Source: Natrarchaeobius oligotrophus
GTDB lineage: Archaea; Halobacteriota; Halobacteria; Halobacteriales; Natrialbaceae
DNA length: 64,000 nt
Assembly: GCF_003841465.1 (NCBI RefSeq)
Contig: NZ_REFZ01000005.1
Span: forward strand, 124,001-188,000
Direction: 5' to 3'
Part shown: piece by piece, positions 53,407 through 62,001 of the stretch
Layout: each line of letters starts with the position of its first letter
Numbering within the stretch: position 1 is the stretch's first letter
Position numbers and translations under genes: made by a program
The notes under the pieces: generated by a model
Database searches by the model: none
Seen by the model: only the letters and a program-made list of their open reading frames with translations
What the model was told of the DNA's origin: nothing

Positions 53407-53639
53407 CTACGAGTCGGCGCTCTCGTCCCTGTTTCGAACGTCGGCCACCACGTACTCCGCGTCGCCGCCGTCGTCCTCGATTTCCGCGGTCAGTTCCTCC
53501 AGTTCGTCCTCGCTACGGGCGGCGAGCACCAGCTTCGCGCCTCGAGCTGCGGCCATGCGCGCGGTCGTCAACCCGATCCCCGACGACGCGCCGGTGACGA
53601 CGATCACTTGCTCCTCGAGCGGCGTCGTTTCGTTGTCAT
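53407..53639 (-). pseudogene. truncated short-chain dehydrogenase (SDR)
   Basis: Only the first Rossmann unit remains: VIVVTGASSGIGLTTARMAA, then KLVLAARSEDELEEL and VVADVRNRDESADS, ending at a TAG. SDR enzymes have ~250 residues with a YxxxK motif, which is missing. The only ATG (53639) is one base out of frame with the coding part, as if one G of an ATGGAC start was lost; GTG 53607 is the only in-frame alternative. Its stop abuts the convergent ggt stop. A decayed gene is most likely. Confidence 0.7.
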
Positions 53640-53774
53640 GATCCGTTCTCCGTTCCGGTACCGCACCGACCGGACGCCCGACGCCTGGGGACGGACGATC
53701 TTTTCGCCGTTGCCTGTCTGTGCGCGGCGGCGGTCGAAAGGCGGCGAACGGATCGAAATCGATCGGAACGGTCT

Positions 53775-54977
53775 CTAGACGCCGGTCTCCGCCTCGAGGA
53801 CCCCGTCGAGCCAGTCGAACGTCCGCTGGTGGAACACCGCCTGTCCAGCGCCCTCGCAGTGGCCGCCGGCCCCGTCGGCGTCTGCGAACTCGACGTACCG
53901 CGTCGGTGCCGGAATCGACTCCGCCAGGTCGCGAGCCTGGACGGCGAGCCGATCGGATTCGTTGCCGGCGACGAGCGTCGGACACTCGATCGACTCGAGG
54001 CGATCCCCGAGCGCGTACGACTGCAGTTCGCGGACGTACTCGCCGAGGGAGTCGACGCCGTGGGCGGCCATTCGCGAGCCGAAAAACTCCATCGCGTGGG
54101 GGTCCGAGAGGCGGTCCTCGAGCGCCGCGTCGGCCTCGGAATCGCCCTCGAGCACGGCCGAGATCAGCTCCTCGGGGACCACGTTGCGGGCGAGCGAGCC
54201 GAGGTCGACGATTCCGGGATCGGCGACGAGCGCGGCGAGCCGCGGTTTTCCGGTGGCCGCACGCGCCGCGAGGTAGCCCCCGAAGCTTCGACCGACCAGT
54301 GCGAGCCGGGACGGATCGACGTCCGATCGATCGACGGCGTAGTCGACGACAGGGGCGACGACGGTCTCGTAGTCCGGTCGGAAGAACCGTCGCTGCTCGT
54401 ACAGCGTTCCGCCCTGCCCGGGCCCCTCGAACAGCAGACAGCCGTAGCCGCGGGAGACGGCGGCCGCCGCGAGCATGGGGTAGGACTCCCCGACGGGCGA
54501 GTCGTAGCCGGGAAACCCGATCACGGTCGGGCGCGGGCGCTTCGACGCGTCCGGCGCGAAGAAGTAGCCCGGGAGCGTCGTCCCGTCGAACGGGACGTCG
54601 ACGACCTCGCCGCGGTGCTCGAACAGCGGGATCGCCTCCCGGAAGCACTCCCGCTGGCGACGCCAGGCCCGGAGCAAATCCGGGTCGTCGAGGTCGCGTC
54701 TCCGAAAGAAGTACGCCGACCGGTAGTACTCGGCCGCCCGGAGGAACGCTTCTCGAGCGCTGACGGCGTGGCCGCCCTCGCGCGCCCCGCGAGCGACGGC
54801 CGCGACCGACTCGGCCGTCGCGAACCACTCGTCGTACCAGCTGTCGTAGTCGCCGTCCTCGATCCGGTCGGCCGTCGCGAGACACTCGCCGACCTCCGCA
54901 CAGCCGTAGTACACTTTCGCGAGCGCTCGCTCGAACTGGGCTGCGAACTCGTCGTCGTCGAAACGAACGGGTGCCAT
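53775..54977 (-). CDS. alpha/beta hydrolase (FrsA / dihydropseudooxynicotine hydrolase-like)
   Basis: 400 residues from ATG 54977. A helical N-terminal ~130 residues (WYDEWFATAESVAAVARGA) precedes the hydrolase core with VIGFPGYDSP (oxyanion loop) and the elbow GRSFGG near residue 245 with Ser nucleophile. The acid region VAGNESDRLAVQ and His in AGGHCEGAGQAVFHQ complete the triad. The N-terminal helical cap followed by a DPDLLRAWRRQRECF linker matches the C-C-bond hydrolase group typified by 2,6-dihydropseudooxynicotine hydrolase. Substrate unknown. Cytoplasmic. Confidence 0.88.
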   Translation of the reverse strand: MAPVRFDDDEFAAQFERALAKVYYGCAEVGECLATADRIEDGDYDSWYDEWFATAESVAAVARGAREGGHAVSAREAFLRAAEYYRSAYFFRRRDLDDPDLLRAWRRQRECFREAIPLFEHRGEVVDVPFDGTTLPGYFFAPDASKRPRPTVIGFPGYDSPVGESYPMLAAAAVSRGYGCLLFEGPGQGGTLYEQRRFFRPDYETVVAPVVDYAVDRSDVDPSRLALVGRSFGGYLAARAATGKPRLAALVADPGIVDLGSLARNVVPEELISAVLEGDSEADAALEDRLSDPHAMEFFGSRMAAHGVDSLGEYVRELQSYALGDRLESIECPTLVAGNESDRLAVQARDLAESIPAPTRYVEFADADGAGGHCEGAGQAVFHQRTFDWLDGVLEAETGV

Positions 54978-55137
54978 AGCCGTCGAACCACGTCGGCGAC
55001 GATATAATCGACGCGCCGTCGACGGCGCGCGAGGTCCCGAAACGGCGGACGCGCCGAACCCGGCGAGGGTGCAACGGTCTCGTTCACGCTCCCTTCGGCT
55101 CCTCGAGCGCACCCACTCGTGCGATCCGGTGTACGTC

Positions 55138-55200
55138 AGTACCGGCGCAACCGCGAACCGTCGGCGGCTGGACGGTGAATCGTTCCAGCAGCCCGTCTCA
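55138..55200 (-). repeat. 3'-end dispersed repeat, copy G
   Basis: Shares 22 identical bp with copy B (55141-55162) and 15 bp with copy C (GTCAGTACCGGCGCA). Minus-strand core TGAGACGGGCTGCTGG; the TGA is the stop of the disulfide oxidoreductase. Confidence 0.75.
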
Positions 55201-56664
55201 GCCGCCGACGTCGCGCCAGTCCGGCGCCGTCGAGTACCGGTTCGAAGACAGTTCGTCGAACGCGGCGTAGACGACCTCCGAGAGCGCCGGGTGGACGTGG
55301 ACCGGTTCCGAAACGTCCTCGACCGTGCCGTCTCCGCGCTCCATCGCCACCACGACCTCCTGGATCAGGATCGACGCCTGCGGTCCGACGACGTGACAGC
55401 CTAGAATCTCGCCGTCGGGCGCTGCGAGGACCTTCACGAACCCGTCGGCCCCGAGGACGACCCCGAGCGGCGCGACGTCGAACGGGACCGTCGTCGACTC
55501 GTACTCGCGGTCGGCGTCCGCGAGTTCCGTCTCCGTCGCCCCGACGCTCGCGACCTGCGGCGAGGTGAAGATCGCGTGGGGCATCGCGTCGGAGTCGACC
55601 TCGCGACCGGCATCGTCGAGGACGTTCGCCGCGACGACGCGGGCCTCGTAATCCGCCGCGTGTTTGAACGGCTGCTCGCCCAGCACGTCCCCGAGCGCCC
55701 AGACGCCGTCGCAGGTCGTCTCGAGCGTCGAATCCGTTTCGACGTATCCCCGATCGTCGGTTTCGACGCCCGTCTGCTCGAGGTCGAGCGTATCGGTGTT
55801 CGGCCGTCTCCCGGTCGCGAGCAGGAGGCGATCCGCCTCGAGGTCGATCGATCCGTCTCGGCCTGCTCCGTCTACCGGCTCGTCCCCGCCGTCTCCGTTT
55901 TCCGTCCGCTCGGCGGTCACGACGACTCCGCCGTCGGCCGCTTCGACCGACGACGCCTCGCGGCCCGCGTAGACGTCGCAGTGGCGCTCGAGCGACTCGG
56001 TGACGAACTCGCTGATCGCGCCGTCCTCGCGCGGGACCAGGACGTCGCTTCGTCCGATCAGCGACACGTCGGCACCCAACGCGCCGAAGAAGTAGCCCAG
56101 TTCGGCCCCGATGTAACCGCCGCCGACGATCGCGAGCGAGTCGGGGCGCTCGTCCAGGAAAAGCGCGTCGTCGCTGGTCAGGAAATCGACGTCCTCGAGC
56201 CCCTCGATCGGCGGGATCAGCGGGCGACTCCCGACCGCGACGACGACCCGATCGCCCCGGATCGGGTCGGGAGGGGCGTCGCCGTCGACGGGATCGACCT
56301 CGAGCGTCCGCTCGTCGACGAACCGTCCCTCGCCGCGGTACAGCGCCACGGCGTCTGCCTCCTCGAGGCCGCGCTCCTGGCGGGCCGCCTTTTCGTACAC
56401 CCAGTCGCGGATCGAGGACGTGATCTCGGCGTACTCGACGCCCTCCAGCGTGGCGTCGAGTCCAATCTCCGGAGATCGACGGATTTCCTCGACCGCGTCC
56501 GCGCGGTGGATCAACGCCTTCGACGGGACGCACCCCCTCGTGATGCAGGCCCCGCCGAGCGGTCCGCGCTCGATCACGGCCGCCTCGAGGCCGCGGTCGG
56601 CGGCCGCGGTGGCGATCTGACTTCCAGATCCGCCACCCACGACGACGACATCGTACTCGTTCAT
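55198..56664 (-). CDS. FAD-dependent pyridine nucleotide-disulfide oxidoreductase (dihydrolipoyl dehydrogenase-like)
   Basis: 488 residues. FAD site VVVGGGSGSQIA (about 7-18), redox pair Cys40/Cys45 in GGACITRGCVPSK, NAD(P) site IVGGGYIGAELGYF (about 173-186), FAD-binding GVWALGD (about 323-329) and the dimer-interface base HVHPALSEVV near the end. By family it reduces a disulfide (dihydrolipoamide, mercuric ion, mycothiol-type or bis-gamma-glutamylcysteine). A haloarchaeal role in gamma-glutamylcysteine redox is tempting given the nearby ggt, but no residue proves it. No lipoate enzyme genes nearby. Confidence 0.9.
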   Translation of the reverse strand: MNEYDVVVVGGGSGSQIATAAADRGLEAAVIERGPLGGACITRGCVPSKALIHRADAVEEIRRSPEIGLDATLEGVEYAEITSSIRDWVYEKAARQERGLEEADAVALYRGEGRFVDERTLEVDPVDGDAPPDPIRGDRVVVAVGSRPLIPPIEGLEDVDFLTSDDALFLDERPDSLAIVGGGYIGAELGYFFGALGADVSLIGRSDVLVPREDGAISEFVTESLERHCDVYAGREASSVEAADGGVVVTAERTENGDGGDEPVDGAGRDGSIDLEADRLLLATGRRPNTDTLDLEQTGVETDDRGYVETDSTLETTCDGVWALGDVLGEQPFKHAADYEARVVAANVLDDAGREVDSDAMPHAIFTSPQVASVGATETELADADREYESTTVPFDVAPLGVVLGADGFVKVLAAPDGEILGCHVVGPQASILIQEVVVAMERGDGTVEDVSEPVHVHPALSEVVYAAFDELSSNRYSTAPDWRDVGG

Positions 56665-56787
56665 ACGCGGACGGACCACGGACGGGACCGTAAAACGCGG
56701 CCGCGCTGTGGCCGGCCCGATTCCCGACGCCGCCGCCGAAGCGGGCGGTGTGAGACGATCGTCGGAACGGGTCACCGGCTCGGCCGC

Positions 56788-56828
56788 CCTGCGGTTTCGC
56801 AGGCACCGACGGACAGCAGTCCGTTTCA
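56788..56828 (-). repeat. 3'-end dispersed repeat, copy H
   Basis: Minus-strand TGAAACGGACTGCTGTCCG followed by TCGGTGCC, then hairpin CCTGCG-GTTT-CGCAGG (56788-56803). It lies about 50 bp downstream of the HicB-like gene and no gene uses its TGA. Confidence 0.7.
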
Positions 56829-56879
56829 GCGCTCGAGCCATCGTCGGGATCGGTCGACCGCTCGGGCCGTCGGTGGACG

Positions 56880-57119
56880 CTACAGCCAGTCGTCGCCCGT
56901 CGCGTCCTCGGTCGCTTCCGCGTACGATTCGACGGCCGCCGCGAGGTTTGCCAGCGCCGCCTCCGGCGTCTGGCCCTGACTCGAGACGCCCGTTACCTCG
57001 TCGTCCGCGATGTGGAGGCCGTGGTCGTTCCGACGCATCACGACGTCCGCGTCCGCGAGCGCGTCGTGCTCGTCGATCAGCGCCTCGAGGTCCTCGTCCC
57101 GAATCTCGTCTTCGCTCAC
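56880..57119 (-). CDS. HicB-like small protein
   Basis: 79 residues from GTG 57119. The second half HGLHIADDEVTGVSSQGQTPEAALANLAAAVESY (residues about 37-70) is the HicB-type fold signature ending in the helix, as in haloarchaeal orphan HicB antitoxins. No HicA toxin gene is adjacent. A TATA-like GTATATT (minus, 57150-57144) 25 bp upstream supports this start. May act as a solitary regulator. The frame extends upstream, but that part is not family-like. Confidence 0.72.
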   Translation of the reverse strand: MSEDEIRDEDLEALIDEHDALADADVVMRRNDHGLHIADDEVTGVSSQGQTPEAALANLAAAVESYAEATEDATGDDWL

Positions 57120-57143
57120 GTCACGGTCTCGTCGCTCGAGCGC

Positions 57144-57150
57144 AATATAC
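57144..57150 (-). promoter_or_regulatory. TATA box of HicB-like gene
   Basis: GTATATT on the minus strand, 25 bp upstream of GTG 57119; leaderless spacing. Confidence 0.55.
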
Positions 57151-57241
57151 CGTTCGCCCCGCGGAGCGTGTCCGCCCACGGCCGATCCGCTGTTCGCGTG
57201 CACCGTCCACATTTATCCCTCCCGTTCGCGTCAGTCGTCGC

Positions 57242-57922
57242 ATGTCGTTCGATCCCGAGCGGGTGCGCACGGTCACCTTCGACTCCTACGGGACGCTGGT
57301 CGACGTCGACGCCGCAGAACGGGCGCTCGCCGACGCGGTCGACGATCCCGTGTCGGTCTCGCGGCTGTGGCGAACCCGATCGCTCGAGTACACGTTCGTC
57401 GCGAACCAGATCAACGCCTACCAGCCGTTCTACGAGGTGAATCGGGACGCACTCGAGTACGCGCTGGCCGCCCACGACGCCGATCTCTCGGCGGAGACGC
57501 GCGACGAGATTCTCGCCGTCTACCACGAACTCGACGTCTTCGACGACGTCCGGGACGGCCTCGCGGAACTTCGGGACGCGGGATACGAGTGCTACGTCGT
57601 CTCGAACGGCGACCCCGAGATGCTCGCGTCGATGGTCGATCACGCCGGAATCGAGGGAGCAATCGAGGGGACGATCAGCGCCCACGAGGTGCGGACGTTC
57701 AAGCCCGACGCCGAACTCTATCGCCACGCGGCCGCCCGAACCGGAACGCCGATCGACGAGATCGCACACGTGGCGGCAGGCTGGTTCGACGTCCTGGGTG
57801 CGATCCACGCCGGAATGCAGGGCGTGTGGCTCGACCGCGCGGGTTCGCCCTGGGAGCCGTTCGGCGCCGAACCCGACCTCGAGATCGCGTCGATCCGCGA
57901 GCTGGTCGACGCGCTGGCGTGA
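57242..57922 (+). CDS. HAD family hydrolase (haloacid dehalogenase type II-like)
   Basis: 226 residues. Nucleophile Asp14 in TFDSYGTLVD, motif II VVSNGDPEM near 120, motif III Lys in RTFKPDAELYRHA near 152, and motif IV as VAAGWFDVLGA near 176. FDSYGTL (not FDxDGTL) and this motif IV fit L-2-haloacid dehalogenase-type HADs, though many of these act as phosphatases. Cytoplasmic. Located 72 bp upstream of srp54. Confidence 0.9.
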   Translation: MSFDPERVRTVTFDSYGTLVDVDAAERALADAVDDPVSVSRLWRTRSLEYTFVANQINAYQPFYEVNRDALEYALAAHDADLSAETRDEILAVYHELDVFDDVRDGLAELRDAGYECYVVSNGDPEMLASMVDHAGIEGAIEGTISAHEVRTFKPDAELYRHAAARTGTPIDEIAHVAAGWFDVLGAIHAGMQGVWLDRAGSPWEPFGAEPDLEIASIRELVDALA

Positions 57923-57963
57923 GCCGGGCGAGCGGACCGTCTCGAATCCGGCGTAGAAAAAGC

Positions 57964-57970
57964 CTTTAAC
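57964..57970 (+). promoter_or_regulatory. TATA box of srp54
   Basis: CTTTAAC ends 25 bp before ATG 57995; leaderless spacing. Confidence 0.55.
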
Positions 57971-57994
57971 GCCGTCGCCTCGTACACCGAGCAA

Positions 57995-59383
57995 ATGGTA
58001 CTCGACGATCTCGGGAGTTCTCTGCGGGGCACCCTCGACAAACTCCGCGGCAAGTCACGAATCAGCGAGGAGGACGTCGAGGAGATCGTCAAGGAGATCC
58101 AGCGGTCGCTGCTCTCCGCCGACGTCGACGTCTCGCTCGTGATGGAGCTGTCGGACAACATCAAACAGCGCGCCCTCGAGGAGGAGCCGCCCGCCGGCAC
58201 TCCCGCGCGCGATTTCGTCCTCCGCATCGTCTACGAGGAGCTGGTCGACCTCATCGGCGAGTCGACCGAGTTACCCCTCGAGGAGCAGACGATCCTGCTC
58301 GCCGGCCTCCAGGGGTCGGGGAAGACGACCTCCGCGGCGAAGATGGCCTGGTGGTTCTCGACGAAGGGGCTCCGCCCCGCGGTGATCCAGACCGACACCT
58401 TCCGGCCCGGCGCGTACGACCAGGCCAAGGAGATGACCGAGCGAGCCGAGGTCGACTTCTACGGCGATCCCGACGGCGAGGACCCGGTCGAAATCGCCCG
58501 GCAGGGCCTCGAGGAGACCGGCGAGGCGGACGTCCACATCGTGGACACCGCCGGTCGGCACGCGCTCGAGGATGACCTGATCGACGAAATCGAAGAGATC
58601 GAGGCGGTCGTCGACCCGGACACCTCGCTGCTCGTCCTCGACGCGGCGATCGGCCAGGGGGCCAAAGAGCAGGCCCAGCAGTTCGACGAGTCGGTCGGCA
58701 TCGACGGCGTCGTCATCACCAAACTCGACGGAACGGCGAAAGGTGGCGGCGCGCTGACGGCGGTCGATCAAACCGACTCGTCGATCGCCTTCCTCGGAAC
58801 CGGTGAGGAGGTCCAGGACGTCGAGCGCTTCGAGCCCGACGGCTTCATCTCGCGACTGCTCGGGATGGGCGACCTCGGCCAGCTCGCAGAGCGCGTCGAG
58901 CGCGCCATGCAACAGACCGAGATCGAGGAGGACGACTGGGACCCCGAGGACATGCTGAAGGGGCAGTTCACCCTGAACGACATGCAAAAGCAGATGGAGG
59001 CGATGAACAACATGGGGCCGCTCGATCAGGTGCTCGATATGATCCCCGGCTTCGGCGGCGGCATCAAAGATCAGCTGCCCGACGACGCGATGGACGTCAC
59101 ACAGGACCGCATGCACACGTTCAGCGTCATCATGGACTCGATGACCGACGCCGAAAAGGAGTACCCGAAGGCCATCGGCGCGAGCCAGATCGAGCGCATC
59201 GCCCGCGGCTCGGGCACGAGCGAAGAGGAGGTCCGCGAGTTGCTCCAGCAGTACAAGATGATGGAGCGGACGATCAAGCAGTTCCAGGGCATGGGCTCGG
59301 ACCAGGAGATGCAACGGATGATGAAGCAGATGCAACAGCAGGGCGGCGGTGGCGGCGGGATGGGCGGCATGGGACCGTTCTGA
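57995..59383 (+). CDS. srp54: signal recognition particle protein Srp54
   Basis: 462 residues. N domain about 1-95, G domain with P-loop GLQGSGKTT at 104-112, [23 protein letters not shown] and the M domain from about 300 with many Met ([27 protein letters not shown]). It recognises signal sequences on ribosomes with 7S RNA and delivers them to FtsY at the membrane. The Gly/Met-rich tail [13 protein letters not shown] is typical of haloarchaeal Srp54. Complete. Confidence 0.97.
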   Translation: MVLDDLGSSLRGTLDKLRGKSRISEEDVEEIVKEIQRSLLSADVDVSLVMELSDNIKQRALEEEPPAGTPARDFVLRIVYEELVDLIGESTELPLEEQTILLAGLQGSGKTTSAAKMAWWFSTKGLRPAVIQTDTFRPGAYDQAKEMTERAEVDFYGDPDGEDPVEIARQGLEETGEADVHIVDTAGRHALEDDLIDEIEEIEAVVDPDTSLLVLDAAIGQGAKEQAQQFDESVGIDGVVITKLDGTAKGGGALTAVDQTDSSIAFLGTGEEVQDVERFEPDGFISRLLGMGDLGQLAERVERAMQQTEIEEDDWDPEDMLKGQFTLNDMQKQMEAMNNMGPLDQVLDMIPGFGGGIKDQLPDDAMDVTQDRMHTFSVIMDSMTDAEKEYPKAIGASQIERIARGSGTSEEEVRELLQQYKMMERTIKQFQGMGSDQEMQRMMKQMQQQGGGGGGMGGMGPF

Positions 59384-59569
59384 GCCGGCGCTCGGACGCC
59401 GCCGGTTCGTTTCTCGTCGAAGCAGTTCGCGTCCCGCCTTTTCCACGGCCGCTTCGATACCGCTCGAGCGCGGTCCGACGCCACGGCTCCTCGATCTCGC
59501 CGAATCGAGGATCACCGACTTCGAGAGAGCAAGTAGGTTGAAGCTCCTCGAGTCGCATCCTCCGGTCGA

Positions 59570-60532
59570 ATGCAACGGCGACAGTACCTCGTCGGTGGGT
59601 GCGTCGCGCTGGCGGCGCTCGCGGGGTGTCTCGACGACGGCGGGGACGCGAGCGGCGGTGGACGCGTCGAGGATCGAACCGGGGAACGCGCGTTCAGCCG
59701 GACGATCGGCGGGTTGAACAACGCCGCGATCGCGCTGCGAGAAGCCGACGGTTTCGACGACCCCGAGTCGGTCGAGTTCGATCCGGACGAGCCGCGCGAT
59801 CACCTCGAGAGCGCACGGGACCACCTCGAGACGGCCGAGGCGGAACTCGGCGACGAGCGCGACGCCGACCTCGAGGAGCTACGGACGTACGCAACCGTCC
59901 TCGAGGCCGCGGTCGACGTGGCGGCGACGGTCGCGGACGAGACCCTGGTCGACGACGTGGAGGCGGTCGAGCGCGCGCTGGACGGCGACGGCGACCGGTC
60001 GGACGCGGCGGCGGTCGTCGGCGAGCGCACGGGCGAACTCGAGACCGCCGACGGGCGCCTCGACGACGGGAAATCGGCGCTCTCGGAGATCGATCCGGAC
60101 CGGTTCGACGACCTCGCGACGGTCGACCTCGCGGACCTCGAGGCGGGCGTCTCGACGCTCGCGAACGTGCTCCGGGCGCAGACGGCGCTCGCCGCCGGCT
60201 ACGACGCGACGCTCGAGGGCGACGAACGCCTCGAACGGGGGCGAGAGCGCGCGGACGCCGGCGCTCACGACGAGGCGGAGGCGGAGTTTTCTGCGGCGAA
60301 AACGGCGTTCGAGGAGGCGACCCGAGCCTTCGACGACGGGAACGAAGACGCACCGGGAGGCCTCGCCGAGTATCTCGAGACGGGCCGGTGTCGTAGCGAG
60401 AACCTGCACGACGGGGCGAGACACCTGGCCGCGGCGTCGGCCGCCGCGGCGGATGGCGACGTTCGTACCGCGCGGGACCGCCGGGCCGACGCCGAGTCGG
60501 CTCTCGCGTCCGCCGACGCCTGTGGCGACTAG
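59570..60532 (+). CDS. Tat lipoprotein with helical repeats
   Basis: 320 residues. Signal QRRQYLVGG with lipobox LAGC near residue 20, so exported and anchored by lipid. The mature part is very acidic and predicted almost all helical, with repeated segments such as LESARDHLETAEAEL, AEFSAAKTAFEEATRAF and GARHLAAASAAAADGDV, resembling TPR-like or coiled helical repeats. No enzymatic motif. Envelope role unknown. It follows srp54 on the same strand with a 186-bp gap and ends near convergent UPF0201. Confidence 0.78.
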   Translation: MQRRQYLVGGCVALAALAGCLDDGGDASGGGRVEDRTGERAFSRTIGGLNNAAIALREADGFDDPESVEFDPDEPRDHLESARDHLETAEAELGDERDADLEELRTYATVLEAAVDVAATVADETLVDDVEAVERALDGDGDRSDAAAVVGERTGELETADGRLDDGKSALSEIDPDRFDDLATVDLADLEAGVSTLANVLRAQTALAAGYDATLEGDERLERGRERADAGAHDEAEAEFSAAKTAFEEATRAFDDGNEDAPGGLAEYLETGRCRSENLHDGARHLAAASAAAADGDVRTARDRRADAESALASADACGD

Positions 60533-60572
60533 CGGAAGTGGTATCTGACGGGCGTCTCGACCGGAAGCTGAA

Positions 60573-60655
60573 CGTATACGGTCTGCTGTCAGTCACTACG
60601 GTGCAGCCGCTGCGTATGCGCTTGCGCCGATAGATCGGGACAGCAGTCCGCGTCA
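60573..60655. repeat. 3'-end dispersed repeat, copy I plus an opposite-strand half copy
   Basis: Minus strand: TGACGCGGACTGCTGTCCCG at 60655-60636, whose TGA stops the UPF0201 gene. Plus strand: TATACGGTCTGCTGTCAGTC at about 60575-60594, facing it, downstream of the lipoprotein gene. The two convergent genes thus each have a copy after their end. Confidence 0.6.
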
Positions 60656-61066
60656 GCCCTCGATCGGCCGACCGTCCTCGGTCGGCGGCGCGACGTGGTC
60701 GACGTACTCCTCGAGGCTCGGCTCGTCGACGCGGACGCGAACGCTGATCTCGCCGAGTTCGTCGGGTTCGCCGACCGAGAAGTTGACGCGATCCTCGAAC
60801 GCCGCCTGCTTTTTCAACGCGAACGAGAAGGCGTTCCCCTCGCGGTTCGAAAAGAACTCGCCGCGGGCGGTGTCGAGGATCTCCTGGCGGTGAAGCAGCT
60901 CGGAGAAGTGATCCAGCGAGTGGGCCTCGGCCCGAATCTCGCCGAAGCCTTCGTCGAGGTCGGCGCTCGGAAAGATGTTGACGACGGCGTCCGCCACGCG
61001 GCTCGTCACCTCGGTGTCGTACACCGGCGCGGTGACCTCGACGTCGACGCGGTAGACGGCGGTCAC
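60653..61066 (-). CDS. UPF0201 family RNA-binding-type protein
   Basis: 137 residues. The pattern VDVEVTAPVYDTEVTSRV, then AVVNIFPSADL and a C-terminal INFSVGEPDELGEISVRV-type strand (here VNFSVGEPDELG) fits archaeal UPF0201, a small alpha/beta fold sometimes described as RNA-binding (RL5-like). It overlaps the upstream kinase-like gene by 4 bp (ATGA), so translation is coupled. The UPF0200-UPF0201 pairing is conserved in archaea as far as I know. Function unknown. Confidence 0.87.
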   Translation of the reverse strand: MTAVYRVDVEVTAPVYDTEVTSRVADAVVNIFPSADLDEGFGEIRAEAHSLDHFSELLHRQEILDTARGEFFSNREGNAFSFALKKQAAFEDRVNFSVGEPDELGEISVRVRVDEPSLEEYVDHVAPPTEDGRPIEG

Positions 61067-61656
61067 TGGCGCACCTCCCCGTCGACTCCCTCGCCGGCGT
61101 CGAGGTCGCCGGGACCCTCCCGGACGATGGTCCGAATCTGTTCGTGAAACGCCTCGAGCGAGCGGGTGTTCTCGACGACGACGTCGGCGCGGTCCATCGC
61201 GTCGTCCATCCCGAACCCGCGCTCGCGCTCGTCGCGGGCGGCCAGCCCCTCGCCGCCGTCGGCCTCGCTGGCGTCGCGCCCGCGGGCGTCGATCCGCTCT
61301 GCGCGGACCTCGAACGGCGCTTCGATGCTGACCAGCGTGAACGCGTCGCCGAATCGCTCCTCGAAGACGTCGACTTCGACGCCCGATCGGAGCCCGTCGA
61401 CCAGCACCGCGTCGTGATTCTCGAGTCGATCTTCGATCATCGGCAGCGACCGCTCGGCGATCGCCGTCGGTCCGTTCTCGTCGCGAAGCGCCTGTGCGAC
61501 CTTGCCGTGGTCCTTCGTGGGGTCGAGCCCCCGATCCGTCGTCTCCTGGCGGACGACGTCACCCATCGTCACCACCGGGATTCCCTCCTCGCGTGCGACG
61601 GTGGCGGCTTCGCCCTTGCCGCTGCCGGGCAGGCCCACCGTTCCGATGACGTGCAT
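61063..61656 (-). CDS. UPF0200 family P-loop kinase-like protein
   Basis: 197 residues. P-loop GLPGSGKG at 8-15, then VTMGDVVRQETTDRGLDPTKD, VLVDGLRSGVEVDVFEERF and a LID-like segment RIDARGRDASEADGG; the order resembles nucleotide kinases and dephospho-CoA kinase. This is the archaeal UPF0200 family; some members are suspected CoA-pathway or nucleotide kinases, not proven. Four-base overlap with UPF0201. Cytoplasmic. Confidence 0.87.
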   Translation of the reverse strand: MHVIGTVGLPGSGKGEAATVAREEGIPVVTMGDVVRQETTDRGLDPTKDHGKVAQALRDENGPTAIAERSLPMIEDRLENHDAVLVDGLRSGVEVDVFEERFGDAFTLVSIEAPFEVRAERIDARGRDASEADGGEGLAARDERERGFGMDDAMDRADVVVENTRSLEAFHEQIRTIVREGPGDLDAGEGVDGEVRQ

Positions 61657-61963
61657 CGATCCAACGTACCGGCGAGACGGTCATAAGGGCTGTGTTCGAC
61701 GCCCACGCGCTCGCGGTCCGGGATCGTTCGGATCTGCGGAGGGAACGATCGAGACGGGGGTACGGTCGGCCTCGAAGACCGTTCGGACCCCACGGGAACC
61801 GGTCCGTTCACCGGTCGCTCGCGGACGTGGCAGTTCGGGCCGCGGAGATCGATGACCGAAATCCGCCGGTGACGAATCGACTCACCGGCGTCGCTCGATG
61901 GGTCGTGTCTCGACCCGATCAAATTCCTTCGATACAGTCGTAAACATAATCGAATATCGAACC
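61657..61963. other. intergenic region
   Basis: About 300 bp without a gene. The right part (61915-61980) is AT-rich and carries the promoter of the Asp-rich lipoprotein. Confidence 0.5.
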
Positions 61964-61972
61964 AATTATTTA
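61964..61972 (+). promoter_or_regulatory. TATA box of Asp-rich lipoprotein gene
   Basis: AATTATTTA lies 30-38 bp before ATG 62002 in an AT-rich patch. Confidence 0.55.
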
Positions 61973-62001
61973 CCCACTTCCCATCGGGACGAACGCCGCC
62001 C

